A stretch of 35,257 nt of DNA, from positions 1 through 35,257 of the forward strand of contig DEUB01000016.1 of assembly GCA_002362385.1 (NCBI GenBank). The letters are read 5' to 3'. The notes beneath the pieces were generated by a model. The model worked only from the letters and a program-made list of their open reading frames with translations. It was not told the DNA's origin and searched no databases. A program made the position numbers and the translations under genes. This stretch comes from Lachnospiraceae bacterium UBA3273. Lineage in GTDB: Bacteria > Bacillota > Clostridia > Lachnospirales > Lachnospiraceae. Below are positions 22,984-31,478 of this stretch, piece after piece (within the stretch, counting starts at the first letter, position 1; each line of letters starts with the position of its first letter).

Positions 22984-23026
22984 ATTTATGTAAAAACAGA
23001 AAATGTGTGACAGGTGGACAGGGTAG
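22984..23026. repeat. 43-bp direct repeat, copy 2, next to the host border
   Basis: Second copy of the repeat at 22147-22189. It is followed after about 30 bases by the carD promoter. The repeats flank the two toxin-antitoxin loci and may result from duplication of the cassette; an attachment site cannot be defined because the left prophage end is outside the window. Confidence 0.75.
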
Positions 23027-23054
23027 AAAGAAACGCAGGGAATGAAAGAAATCC

Positions 23055-23083
23055 TTGACTTTCAAATTTTTAAAGTGTTAAAA
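23055..23083 (+). promoter_or_regulatory. carD promoter
   Basis: TTGACT (23055-23060), 17 bases, TTAAAA (23078-23083), a good sigma-A type promoter upstream of the CarD-family gene. Confidence 0.7.
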
Positions 23084-23099
23084 TATATATGTAGCAGAC

Positions 23100-23136
23100 A
23101 AAAGCGTAAGCCCGGTAATAAGGGGTTTGCGCTTTT
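23100..23136 (+). promoter_or_regulatory. Attenuator-like hairpin in the carD leader
   Basis: AAAAGCGTAAGCCC (23100-23113) pairs throughout (two G-U pairs) with GGGTTTGCGCTTTT (23123-23136); the stem itself ends in a T-run. It lies right after the predicted transcription start and would terminate most transcripts unless regulated. Confidence 0.62.
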
Positions 23137-23205
23137 CATTACAAAAAAACTTTTAAAGGAGGCGAGTAAAGCGGAAGCTTCTACCGGCCGGAAAGAAGGA
23201 ATGAG

Positions 23206-23718
23206 ATGTTTCAAATAGGAGAATTTATTATTTACGAGAACAGAGGGATCTGTAAGGTAGAAGGGATTGCGGAGCTTAGCCTTCCGGGTGCTGTTAAGGG
23301 GCAGCAGTATTATGAACTGAAACCGGTTTTTGATGAGTCGGGGAAAATATATTCTGCCGTGGACAGCGACAAGGTCACGATGCGGCAGGTACTGACAAAA
23401 GAGGAAGCCAACGAATTGATCGAGGATATCCCCAATATTCCCGAGATGCGCATAGGGGATGAAAAGTACCGGGAAATGAAATATAAAGAGGCTGTCCATT
23501 CCTGCGACTGCAGGCAGTGGGTAAGCATTATCAAAACTTTATACACGAGGCGGCAGAACAGATTGCAGCAGGGGAAAAAGACCACCAATACGGACGATCG
23601 TTATTTTAAGAAGGCGGAAAGCAATCTTCATGGCGAATTGGCCATCGCTCTCGGACTGGAAAAAAGCGAGATGGAAGAATTTATCCATGAAAGACTGGAT
23701 GCATTGCATAAGGGATAA
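23206..23718 (+). CDS. CarD family RNA polymerase-binding transcription regulator
   Basis: 170 residues, ATG 23206, SD AAGGA. The N-terminal Tudor-like RNAP-interacting domain is residues 1-65 (FQIGEFIIYENRGICKVEGI, QQYYELKP) and the C-terminal helical DNA-binding domain covers the rest (CRQWVSIIKTLYTRRQNRL). CarD proteins bind the beta subunit and stabilise open complexes at promoters. The gene has its own promoter with an attenuator-like hairpin. It marks the start of clearly chromosomal sequence. Confidence 0.9.
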   Translation: MFQIGEFIIYENRGICKVEGIAELSLPGAVKGQQYYELKPVFDESGKIYSAVDSDKVTMRQVLTKEEANELIEDIPNIPEMRIGDEKYREMKYKEAVHSCDCRQWVSIIKTLYTRRQNRLQQGKKTTNTDDRYFKKAESNLHGELAIALGLEKSEMEEFIHERLDALHKG

Positions 23719-23732
23719 AAGAGGAAAAAGAA

Positions 23733-24410
23733 ATGGCGGCTGCGGAGGAATTGTTTGAATTTTATAAAAAGGTCAGGATAGGCTGTCGTGACTGCCGGGG
23801 CTGCTTTGATTGTTGTCAGGGGATGGGGAATTCCATAATTCTCGATCCCTTTGATTTTTACAGGCTGGAGAAAGGGCTTTCGGCCGGGCCAAAGGAGCTT
23901 TTGGAAAAATATGCGGCCCTCAATGTGAATGACGGGCTGATCCTGCCCAATCTGCGCATGGAGGGAGAAAAAGAACAGTGCGTGTTCCTGAATGGGGAGG
24001 GACGGTGCGCCATCCACGGGTTCCGCCCGGGATTATGCAGGCTTTTCCCGTTAGGGAGGAACTACAATGAAGGGAAGCTTTCCTATTTTATTCTGGAGGG
24101 TGCATGCAGCGGACCGGGAGAGCGGACAAAGGTCAGAATCGAGGAATGGATCGCAGAAGAGCCCATAGAACGGTACGAAAGCTTTTTGACGGACTGGCAT
24201 TATTTTTTGAAGGGTATAAAAGAGAAAACCGCAGCCCTTCCTGCCGAAGCATGGGAGAGTGCGGTTAAAACTGCTTCTGTAAATATCCTGGAAAAATTTT
24301 ATTTAACACCTTATGATTGTGAAAGGGATTTTTACGATCAGTTTTATGAAAGGTTTAAATCCGTTTCTCCAGAAGGCTCATCTGTGGAAACCTTCGAAAA
24401 AGGCTCCTGA
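23733..24410 (+). CDS. YkgJ-like cysteine cluster protein
   Basis: 225 residues, ATG 23733, 15 bases after carD. The N-terminal CRDCRGCFDCCQGMGNSI and the later CVFLNGEGRCAIHGFRP, GLCRLFPL are the conserved cysteine blocks of the YkgJ/CxxCxxCC family, thought to bind iron-sulphur or zinc; the biochemical role is not established. The 3' end overlaps the convergent CNNM gene by 67 bases. Confidence 0.88.
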   Translation: MAAAEELFEFYKKVRIGCRDCRGCFDCCQGMGNSIILDPFDFYRLEKGLSAGPKELLEKYAALNVNDGLILPNLRMEGEKEQCVFLNGEGRCAIHGFRPGLCRLFPLGRNYNEGKLSYFILEGACSGPGERTKVRIEEWIAEEPIERYESFLTDWHYFLKGIKEKTAALPAEAWESAVKTASVNILEKFYLTPYDCERDFYDQFYERFKSVSPEGSSVETFEKGS

Positions 24411-25777
24411 CCTTGCCGGCCGCCGTTATCGGTTTCGGAAACATCAGAAACCTCAGAAACCTCAGGAGAGGCCTCCTTTGGGCTTTCAGATGCTTTTGTA
24501 TCCTCCGAAGCTTCTTCCGGATGTTTTTCCGGCAGGACTACCGTAACCCGCATAATGCGGGTTTTATTCATAACGGATGCAGTAATGACGGTGCCGTCCT
24601 CTAAGGTAACGCTTTCCCCCTTTTTGGGAATGCGGTCTAAGTTTTCTATCATAATGCCGCCGATGGAATCATAGTCATCGGATTCAAAGGTAGTAAACAG
24701 CGCGTCGTTGATATCGTTTAATTTCATGGATCCTGCAATGTCATAGGTCCTTGTATCAATTTCCTTTAACAGTTCTTCTTCTTCCTCGTCGTACTCATCA
24801 CGGATCTCGCCTACGATCTCTTCTAACAGGTCTTCCAAAGTGATCAGCCCTACGGCGGCTCCGTATTCATCCAAAACGACAGCGATATTGTTGGCGCTTT
24901 CACGCATTTCAATGAGCAGATCGTCGGTTTTCTTCGTCTCATATGTATAATAAATATCCCGCATGATATCCCGTATCTTGAAGTCGCTCTTTTTGGTTAC
25001 CAGAAAAAAGTCCTTTAAATTTACGCTGCCGATAATATGGTCCTTATCCTCTTCATAGACCGGAATACGGGAATACAGGGTGTTTTTAAACAGGTTCTGT
25101 AGTTTGGAATAGGAGGTATCCACATCCACCATGGTCATTTCGATACGGGGGATCATAATATCCCTTGCTAAAGAATCCCCGAGATCGAATACGTTTAAGA
25201 TCATTTCCCGTTCTTCCGATTCAATAGCGCCGTCTTCATGGCTCACTTCCACATAGGTCTTTAATTCGTTTTCCGTCATGGGATTATAAGCGCCCTTTGC
25301 ATTGATATGCATCAGCTTTAAAATAGCGCCGGACAGCTTATCCACAATAAAAATAACGGGTGTTAGCAAAAACATCAGCAGCTTGATCACGCCGCTGTAG
25401 GTCAACGCCAGCTTTTCCGAACTGATGCTGGCAGCGGTTTTGGGAACGATTTCCCCAAAAAGCAGTATGAGAATGGTTAAAAGACCGGTTACCAGGCCTA
25501 CAAACACGCTTCCGAAAACTTTGATGGTCAGTGTGGTTGCAAGGGAGGTAATGGAAATATTTACAACATTATTCCCTATTAAAATGGTACTGAGCATTTT
25601 GCCGGGAGATTCCAGAATATAAAGGACGCGCTTGGCGCTCTTACTGCCTTCGTCGGCAAGGGTTTTCATCTTGACCTTGTTGACGCAGGTCAGCGCTGTT
25701 TCCGCAGAAGAAAAGAATGCGGATGATAACAATAAAACTGCCAGAATCACTAGTTGTATGGCTTCAGGGGTATCCAA
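24344..25777 (-). CDS. CNNM/CorC (HlyC/CorC family) transporter-associated protein
   Basis: 477 residues on the minus strand. The N-terminal CNNM (DUF21) membrane domain has three to four helices (residues 1-190), then two CBS domains (residues about 200-320, with MIPRIEMTMVDVD and IAVVLDEYGAAVGLITLEDL), then a CorC_HlyC domain (to about 430) and a disordered acidic C-terminal tail. The family transports or regulates magnesium and other divalent cations. Start is TTG 25777 with SD AGGAG about 12 bases upstream. It runs opposite to its neighbours and its 3' end overlaps the YkgJ-like gene. Confidence 0.9.
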   Translation of the reverse strand: MDTPEAIQLVILAVLLLSSAFFSSAETALTCVNKVKMKTLADEGSKSAKRVLYILESPGKMLSTILIGNNVVNISITSLATTLTIKVFGSVFVGLVTGLLTILILLFGEIVPKTAASISSEKLALTYSGVIKLLMFLLTPVIFIVDKLSGAILKLMHINAKGAYNPMTENELKTYVEVSHEDGAIESEEREMILNVFDLGDSLARDIMIPRIEMTMVDVDTSYSKLQNLFKNTLYSRIPVYEEDKDHIIGSVNLKDFFLVTKKSDFKIRDIMRDIYYTYETKKTDDLLIEMRESANNIAVVLDEYGAAVGLITLEDLLEEIVGEIRDEYDEEEEELLKEIDTRTYDIAGSMKLNDINDALFTTFESDDYDSIGGIMIENLDRIPKKGESVTLEDGTVITASVMNKTRIMRVTVVLPEKHPEEASEDTKASESPKEASPEVSEVSDVSETDNGGRQGQEPFSKVSTDEPSGETDLNLS

Positions 25778-25888
25778 AATTAAAATCAGCTCCTATCATA
25801 TTTTTTGATTTACATCATATGTTATAAGGAAAGATACTAGAAATGCTTTTAATTGTCAAGTAAAACAGCGGTAAATGGGGGAAAAGGA

Positions 25889-26275
25889 ATGCGTCAACAG
25901 TTATTGGATAAGGAAAGTGTCAACGGAAGGGTGCTTATTCTGACAGGGTTATTGGTCTTTGCCTATGTGATCACAGGGGCTCTGCTTGTGGGCCTGGCAT
26001 TTCTTCTGTATAAATTCAGGCTGGATGAGAAAATCGTCAACATAGCCGTTATCGTGATCTATGTACTTGTGAACTTTCTTACGGGCTTTATTGCCGGGAA
26101 AAAGCTGAAAGTGCGGAAATTTTTGTGGGGGTTTTTATTAGGCGCGGGATATTTTGTGATCCTTGCTGCGGTTTCCATGATCGTAGGAAAGCAGGAGGTT
26201 GTCATAGGAAGCCATCTGCTGACCACCTTTTTCCTCTGTGCAGGCGGCGGAATGTTAGGCGGCATGGTAAGCTGA
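25889..26275 (+). CDS. TIGR04086-like membrane protein
   Basis: 128 residues. ATG 25889 is preferred (purine-rich GGGGGAAAAGGA upstream); an upstream candidate at 25853 has no SD. Four transmembrane helices (VLILTGLLVFAYVITGALLV; FLTGFIAGKKLKVRKFLWG; GYFVILAAVSMIVG; FFLCAGGGMLGGMVS). The family is found next to the SCIFF gene in Clostridia, and here it is also directly upstream of scfA. Role unknown. Confidence 0.8.
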   Translation: MRQQLLDKESVNGRVLILTGLLVFAYVITGALLVGLAFLLYKFRLDEKIVNIAVIVIYVLVNFLTGFIAGKKLKVRKFLWGFLLGAGYFVILAAVSMIVGKQEVVIGSHLLTTFFLCAGGGMLGGMVS

Positions 26276-26284
26276 AAAAAAGTC

Positions 26285-26313
26285 TTTCAATGGCTGGGAA
26301 ACTATGGTATAAT
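26285..26313 (+). promoter_or_regulatory. Promoter of the SCIFF peptide gene
   Basis: TTTCAA (26285-26290), 17 bases, TATAAT (26308-26313), with the extended -10 element TGG directly before it. It gives a leader of about 140 bases before ATG 26461. Confidence 0.65.
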
Positions 26314-26321
26314 GTGCGAAT

Positions 26322-26433
26322 AGGGCAGAGTCAAGGATTTCTTTGTCCATTTGACGAGCGAAGCGACTTCGGGAAACCGAAGGTTTCTCGAAGCTCTGCC
26401 CGCAGCCTGCCAAGATCTATTCAACCGGCGGGC
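26322..26433 (+). promoter_or_regulatory. Structured 5' leader of the SCIFF mRNA
   Basis: GGGCAGAG (26323-26330) can close with CTCTGCCC (26394-26401), enclosing smaller hairpins such as GAAACC/GGTTTC (26373-26378 with 26382-26387). A second stem GCCTGCC (26405-26411)/GGCGGGC (26427-26433) follows. The SD AAAGGAGG comes after both. A riboregulator or a stabilising leader is possible; I recognise no known riboswitch class. Confidence 0.55.
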
Positions 26434-26460
26434 AGTAAAGTGAATAAAGGAGGCTATTTG

Positions 26461-26604
26461 ATGAAACATATCAAAACATTAAGCACAAGAGATTTAAAGA
26501 AATCTATGAAAAAAGGCGGATGCGGCGAGTGCCAGACTTCCTGCCAGTCAGCCTGCAAGACTTCCTGTACAGTAGGAAACCAGAGCTGTGAGCAGGTAAA
26601 ATAA
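26461..26604 (+). CDS. scfA: SCIFF ranthipeptide precursor (six cysteines in forty-five residues)
   Basis: 47 residues, ATG 26461 with SD AAAGGAGG. Leader MKHIKTLSTRDLKKSMKKGG, then a core with cysteines at 21, 24, 28, 32, 36 and 43, exactly six, as in the SCIFF family that is nearly universal in Clostridia. The maturase ScfB links Cys sulphurs to neighbouring residues to form thioethers. The maturase gene follows after a 148-base spacer. Its biological function is not settled; involvement in communication has been suggested for related peptides. Confidence 0.95.
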   Translation: MKHIKTLSTRDLKKSMKKGGCGECQTSCQSACKTSCTVGNQSCEQVK

Positions 26605-26617
26605 TGAGATGTTTCTT

Positions 26618-26641
26618 AAGCAGCGAGTAAGATCGCTGCTT
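26618..26641 (+). terminator. Partial terminator between peptide and maturase genes
   Basis: AAGCAGCGA (26618-26626) pairs perfectly with TCGCTGCTT (26633-26641), loop GTAAGA, followed by a weak T-run (ATTATA). It probably lets only part of the transcripts continue into scfB, giving excess precursor. Downstream is the 16-bp palindrome ACAGGATGCATCCTGT (26663-26678). Confidence 0.6.
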
Positions 26642-26752
26642 ATTATACGTATGAACGGACTGACAGGATGCATCCTGTGCCGGATGACGGAAAGAGACGC
26701 CGGCGGCAGGTCCTGTCCGGTTTTCCGTGCATACAATTAAGGAGAGAGTACG

Positions 26753-28147
26753 GTGGTACATGTTTACAAAAACAACGGCTACAACCTTGCGCTGGACGTA
26801 AACAGCGGCTGCGTCCATGTGATTGATGACGTTGTATATGATCTGATACCGGTTCTGGAAGATGCCGTCAAAGAAAAGAAGTCCGAAGAAGAGCTTGTTA
26901 AGATAGCGGGACAGGCTTTGAAAAAAGCGTCCTATACCGGAGAGGAAATCGCCGAGGCAGTAGAAGAGATCCTGACTTTGGCAAAAGAAGAAATGCTTTA
27001 TACAAAAGATATCTACGAGCCTTATATTGAAGAATTCAAAAACCGGGAAACCGTGGTTAAGGCTTTGTGCCTCCATATTGCCCATGATTGCAACTTAGCC
27101 TGCAGGTATTGTTTTGCAGAAGAAGGGGAATATCATGGCAGACGCGCCCTCATGAGTTATGAGGTAGGAAAAAAGGCGCTTAATTTCCTCGTTAAAAATT
27201 CCGGCAGCAGAGTAAATCTGGAAGTGGATTTTTTTGGCGGAGAACCGCTTATGAACTGGCAGGTCGTTAAGGACTTAGTGGCATACGGAAGGTCTCTGGA
27301 AGAGCCTTTTCATAAAAAGTTCCGGTTTACCCTGACAACAAACGGGGTATTACTAAATGATGAGATACTGGAATTTGCCAACAGGGAAATGTCAAATATT
27401 GTTTTAAGCATTGACGGAAGAAAAGAAGTGCATGATTTTATGCGTCCCCACAGGGGCGGACAGGGCAGTTATGAGGAGATCGTTCCCAAATATATCAAAA
27501 CTGCCGAAAGCCGGAACCAGATGAACTATTATGTGAGGGGCACCTTTACCCGGCATAATCTGGATTTTTCAAAGGATGTGCTGCATCTTGCCGATCTGGG
27601 CTTTAAACAGATTTCCGTGGAGCCTGTTGTGGCGGATGAGTCAGAGGACTATGCAATACGGGAAGAAGATATACCGTTCATAAAGGAACAGTATGATGAA
27701 CTGGCGAAAGAAATGATCAAAAGAAAGAAGGAAGGGAAAGGCTTTAACTTCTTTCATTTTATGATAGATTTAGACGGCGGGCCCTGCGTGGCAAAAAGAC
27801 TTTCAGGGTGCGGCTCGGGCTGTGAATATCTGGCGGTAACGCCATGGGGGGATTTTTACCCCTGTCATCAGTTTGTGGGAATGGAACGGTTTTTAATGGG
27901 AAATGTGGACGAGGGAATCAAAAATCCCGGGATCCGCGATGAATTTAAGAACTGTAACGTATATGCGAAAGAGAAATGTAAAGACTGTTTTGCAAAATTT
28001 TATTGCAGCGGAGGCTGCGCGGCAAATTCTTACAACTTCCACGGAAGCATTAACGACGCCTATGATATCGGGTGTGAATTGCAAAGGAAGCGTATTGAAT
28101 GTGCGATCATGATAAAGGCAGCTCTTGCCGACGGAGAGGAGAACTAA
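26753..28147 (+). CDS. scfB: SCIFF radical SAM maturase
   Basis: 464 residues, start GTG 26753 (SD AAGGAGAGAG). The N-terminal segment (VHVYKNNGYNLALDVNSGC) is the peptide-binding part. The radical SAM motif CX3CX2C is C113, C117 and C120 (CNLACRYC). The C-terminal SPASM region has several Cys clusters (CVAKRLSGCGSGC, CNVYAKEKCKDCF, YCSGGCAANSY) for two auxiliary 4Fe-4S centres. It introduces thioether bonds in ScfA. secDF begins one base downstream. Confidence 0.95.
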   Translation: MVHVYKNNGYNLALDVNSGCVHVIDDVVYDLIPVLEDAVKEKKSEEELVKIAGQALKKASYTGEEIAEAVEEILTLAKEEMLYTKDIYEPYIEEFKNRETVVKALCLHIAHDCNLACRYCFAEEGEYHGRRALMSYEVGKKALNFLVKNSGSRVNLEVDFFGGEPLMNWQVVKDLVAYGRSLEEPFHKKFRFTLTTNGVLLNDEILEFANREMSNIVLSIDGRKEVHDFMRPHRGGQGSYEEIVPKYIKTAESRNQMNYYVRGTFTRHNLDFSKDVLHLADLGFKQISVEPVVADESEDYAIREEDIPFIKEQYDELAKEMIKRKKEGKGFNFFHFMIDLDGGPCVAKRLSGCGSGCEYLAVTPWGDFYPCHQFVGMERFLMGNVDEGIKNPGIRDEFKNCNVYAKEKCKDCFAKFYCSGGCAANSYNFHGSINDAYDIGCELQRKRIECAIMIKAALADGEEN

Positions 28148-28148
28148 C

Positions 28149-30410
28149 ATGAAAAAGAAAAATGCGGTGATTTCACTGGTGCTTTTTTTAATAGCCCTGG
28201 CGGGACTGGGTTATGTGGCATTAATGGGAATCGGACCGACAAAGACCGGCTCAGCGGAAAATATCAAGCAGGGGCTTGATCTTGCGGGAGGCGTCAGCAT
28301 TACCTATCAGGTTGTGGGAGAGGAAGAGCCTTCTGCAGATGATATGAACGATACCATTTATAAGCTTCAGAAGCGTGTGGAGGGGTATTCCACAGAAGCT
28401 CAGGTATATCAGGAAGGAACGGACAGGATCAATATCGAGATCCCGGGAGTATCCGATGCCAACGAGATCTTACAGGAATTGGGACAGCCGGGAAGCCTGT
28501 ATTTTATTTCCGCTACGGATGACGCGGGCAATTACAATTATTCCATTGTGGGGATCGATGAAAACGGCAAATATGTTTATGCTTTAAATAAGACCATCGA
28601 CGAGCTGTTAGCAGACGGCTCCATCAAAGTGGACGGAACCATGGTGGCTGCAGCCAATGCGGCGCAGACCACGGATAATTCCGCCTTACAGCAGAACCAG
28701 TATGTTGTGGAACTGAATTTTACCGATGAAGGTACTCAGGCTTTTGCTGAGGCTACCCAGAGAGCTTTTGATAAAGGAGAGACTCTTGCCATTTACTATG
28801 ACGGGGAACTGGTATCGGTTCCTACGGTGTCAACGGTCATTACCGGCGGACAGGCCCAGATATCAGGTATGCGTGATATTGAGGAAGCGAGGAATTTAGC
28901 TTCCACCATCAGGATCGGCGGACTGAAGCTGGAACTGGAAGAGATGCGTTCCAATGTGGTGGGCGCCCAGTTAGGATCCGACGCCATCAATACAAGCTTA
29001 AAAGCGGCAGTCATCGGTTTTGCCCTTGTATGCATTTTTATGATCGCGGTTTATTTCCTGCCCGGTCTGGCATCCGCCCTGGCGCTTGTTATGTACGTTA
29101 TATTGACGCTGCTGGTATTAAACGGTTTTAATATTACCCTTACCCTGCCGGGTATTGCAGGTATCATCCTTTCCATCGGTATGGCGGTAGATGCCAACGT
29201 CATTATTTTTGCAAGAATCAGGGAGGAGCTTGCTACGGGTAAAACGGTCAGCTCATCCATTAAGATCGGTTTTAATAAAGCTACTTCCGCCATTGTGGAC
29301 GGAAACGTGACGACCCTGATCGCGGCCATTGTTCTCGTCATAAAGGGCTCCGGTACGGTAAAGGGTTTTGCGCAGACTCTGATGATCGGTATCCTTCTTT
29401 CCATGTTTACGGCGATGGTAGTTACCAGAGTCTTATTAGTCGCCCTTCATGGACTGGGCTTAAGTAACGAAAAAATATACGGTGTTGCAAAAGAGAGAAA
29501 GCCTATTAACTTCTTATCCAGAAAAGCTGTATTCTTTGCTATTTCCCTTGTATTGATCGTAGGGGGATTCGTGGTAATGGGTATCAATAAGTCTTCTACG
29601 GGAGACGCGCTCAACTACTCCATGGAATTTAAGGGCGGTACATCCACAACGGTTACCTTCAATGAGGATATGAGCATTGAAGAACTGGATGCGCAGGTCG
29701 TTCCGCTGTTAGAGGATATTACGGGAGACGGTTATGTACAGACCCAGAAGGTTTCCGGCACTACAGAGGTCATTATCAAGACAAGGACCCTTACGGTGGA
29801 AGAAAGGGAAGAAATGGGCGCGGTGCTGTCCGAAAACTTCGGAGTCGGGGAAGACAGTATTCAGTCCGAGACCATCAGCGCCACGATCAGCGGCGAAATG
29901 AAGGCGGATGCGGTAATTGCGGTTGTGATCGCCACCATCTGTATGTTACTCTATATCTGGATTCGGTTCAAGGATATCCGCTTTGCCACAAGCGCGGTGC
30001 TCGCCCTGGTACATGACGTACTGGTTGTGCTGGCATTTTATGCGGTATCCAAAACAAGCATCGGAAATACCTTTATTGCATGTATGCTTACCATTGTCGG
30101 TTATTCCATCAATGCGACCATCGTTATTTTCGACCGTATCCGTGAGAACTTAAAGGAAATGCCCAAAAAGACAGAGCTTTCGGAAATCGTAAACGCAAGT
30201 ATTACCCAGACCTTATCCAGAAGTATCAATACTTCTTTTACCACCTTTATCATGGTCGCGGTTTTATATGTGCTGGGTGTAACGAGTATCCGTGAGTTTG
30301 CCCTGCCTTTAATCGTTGGTATCGTATGCGGCGCTTATTCTTCCGTATGCATTACGGGCGCGCTGTGGTATGTGATGAAAACTAAGTTAAAAGGAAAAAA
30401 AGCAAACTGA
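28149..30410 (+). CDS. secDF: Fused protein translocase subunit SecDF
   Basis: 753 residues, ATG 28149 (SD GGAGAGGAG). SecD part: TM1 at residues 7-25, large extracytoplasmic P1 domain (to about 275), and TM2-6 with GMAVDANVIIFARIREEL; SecF part from about 455 with MEFKGGTSTTV, IWIRFKDIRFATSAVLALVH and GYSINATIVIFDRIRENL. It uses the proton or sodium gradient to help export through SecYEG. The fusion is common in Firmicutes. Its linkage to the SCIFF genes is a conserved arrangement in Clostridia. Confidence 0.96.
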   Translation: MKKKNAVISLVLFLIALAGLGYVALMGIGPTKTGSAENIKQGLDLAGGVSITYQVVGEEEPSADDMNDTIYKLQKRVEGYSTEAQVYQEGTDRINIEIPGVSDANEILQELGQPGSLYFISATDDAGNYNYSIVGIDENGKYVYALNKTIDELLADGSIKVDGTMVAAANAAQTTDNSALQQNQYVVELNFTDEGTQAFAEATQRAFDKGETLAIYYDGELVSVPTVSTVITGGQAQISGMRDIEEARNLASTIRIGGLKLELEEMRSNVVGAQLGSDAINTSLKAAVIGFALVCIFMIAVYFLPGLASALALVMYVILTLLVLNGFNITLTLPGIAGIILSIGMAVDANVIIFARIREELATGKTVSSSIKIGFNKATSAIVDGNVTTLIAAIVLVIKGSGTVKGFAQTLMIGILLSMFTAMVVTRVLLVALHGLGLSNEKIYGVAKERKPINFLSRKAVFFAISLVLIVGGFVVMGINKSSTGDALNYSMEFKGGTSTTVTFNEDMSIEELDAQVVPLLEDITGDGYVQTQKVSGTTEVIIKTRTLTVEEREEMGAVLSENFGVGEDSIQSETISATISGEMKADAVIAVVIATICMLLYIWIRFKDIRFATSAVLALVHDVLVVLAFYAVSKTSIGNTFIACMLTIVGYSINATIVIFDRIRENLKEMPKKTELSEIVNASITQTLSRSINTSFTTFIMVAVLYVLGVTSIREFALPLIVGIVCGAYSSVCITGALWYVMKTKLKGKKAN

Positions 30411-30444
30411 TTTTTGAAAAGAAGAACCGTTCGGGGGAATGAAA

Positions 30445-31374
30445 ATGGACATGCTTATTCAAATTGTGCTTTTGGTTGTCGGTTTTGTTATGCTGGTAAA
30501 GGGTGCGGACTGGTTTGTGGAAGGTGTTGCGGGAATCGCTGAAAAATTCGGGATTCCGCAGCTTGTCATCGGACTTACCATCGTGGCCATGGGAACCAGC
30601 GCGCCGGAGGCGGCAGTCAGCATTACGTCCGCTATGAAAGGCAGTGCGGGAATTACCATTGGAAATGTGGTGGGAAGCAATATCTTGAACGTTTTGGTCA
30701 TCCTGGGATTAACAGCGGTCATTACCCGGGTGGCAGTTCAAAAATCTACGGTCAGGTATGAGATACCCTTTATGCTTATCATAACCCTGGTATTACTGGG
30801 GCTCGGCCTTAGCGGAAATGAGATTACCTTTGTGGAAGGGATTATATTGTGGGCGTTATTTATTGTCTACATGGTCTATCTGTTCCGCATGGCGAAAAAC
30901 CAGAAGGAAGAGGCTGACGATTCCAAAAAACAGCCGGTATGGATGTTGATCTTATTGGGGATCGTAGGAGCGGTGCTGGTTGTATGGGGGGCTGACATCA
31001 GCGTGGACGCAGCCTCAGCCATTGCCAAAATGTTCGGAATGTCCGACAGATTGATCGGACTTACCATTGTTGCCCTTGGAACCTCCCTGCCAGAGCTGGT
31101 AACCAGTGTGACGGCTGCAAGAAAGGGAAAGGCGGATATCGCCATCGGAAATATTGTGGGAAGCAATGTGTTCAATATTTTATTTGTGGTAGGAACAACA
31201 GCGCTTGTAACACCTGTTATTTTTGAAAGCAAGTTCGTGATAGATACGCTGGTGGCCTTTGGGGCAGGGGTACTGCTCTGGCTGGGCGTTATGAAGCATA
31301 AGGAATTAAGAAGGCCCGTGGGCGCGTTAATGCTCCTTGCTTATGCAGGATATTTTGCATATCTGCTCATTTGA
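30445..31374 (+). CDS. CaCA family sodium/calcium exchanger (YrbG-like)
   Basis: 309 residues from ATG 30445, seven bases after GGGGG; ATG 30439 two codons upstream is too close to the SD. Two homologous halves with inverted-repeat alpha motifs: GTSAPEAAVS with GNVVGSNILNVLVILG, and GTSLPELVTS with GNIVGSNVFNILFVVG. About ten transmembrane helices; the acidic residues in the motifs bind the cation. It probably exports calcium in exchange for sodium or protons. Confidence 0.93.
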   Translation: MDMLIQIVLLVVGFVMLVKGADWFVEGVAGIAEKFGIPQLVIGLTIVAMGTSAPEAAVSITSAMKGSAGITIGNVVGSNILNVLVILGLTAVITRVAVQKSTVRYEIPFMLIITLVLLGLGLSGNEITFVEGIILWALFIVYMVYLFRMAKNQKEEADDSKKQPVWMLILLGIVGAVLVVWGADISVDAASAIAKMFGMSDRLIGLTIVALGTSLPELVTSVTAARKGKADIAIGNIVGSNVFNILFVVGTTALVTPVIFESKFVIDTLVAFGAGVLLWLGVMKHKELRRPVGALMLLAYAGYFAYLLI

Positions 31375-31421
31375 AACGATTTACGGATTTGAAAAATTTG
31401 TCTGTTAAATATACAAAAAGC

Positions 31422-31451
31422 GTATAGAATCATGGAAATCAAACCATACTA
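31422..31451 (+). promoter_or_regulatory. Forespore-type (sigma-G/sigma-F) promoter of coat genes
   Basis: GTATA (31422-31426), 18 bases, CATACTA (31445-31451). CATACTA is the textbook -10 of sigma-G/sigma-F in Bacillus and Clostridia, and GTATA fits the -35. It precedes two spore-related genes and supports a spore-forming host. Confidence 0.62.
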
Positions 31452-31478
31452 CTAAAAAAAGCAGGAGGTTGATTTTTC

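Noticed and set aside
26125..26460. Long reading frame upstream of and in frame with the SCIFF gene
   Set aside because: It overlaps the membrane-protein gene in another frame; the SCIFF start at 26461 has a strong SD and its own promoter lies inside the longer frame.
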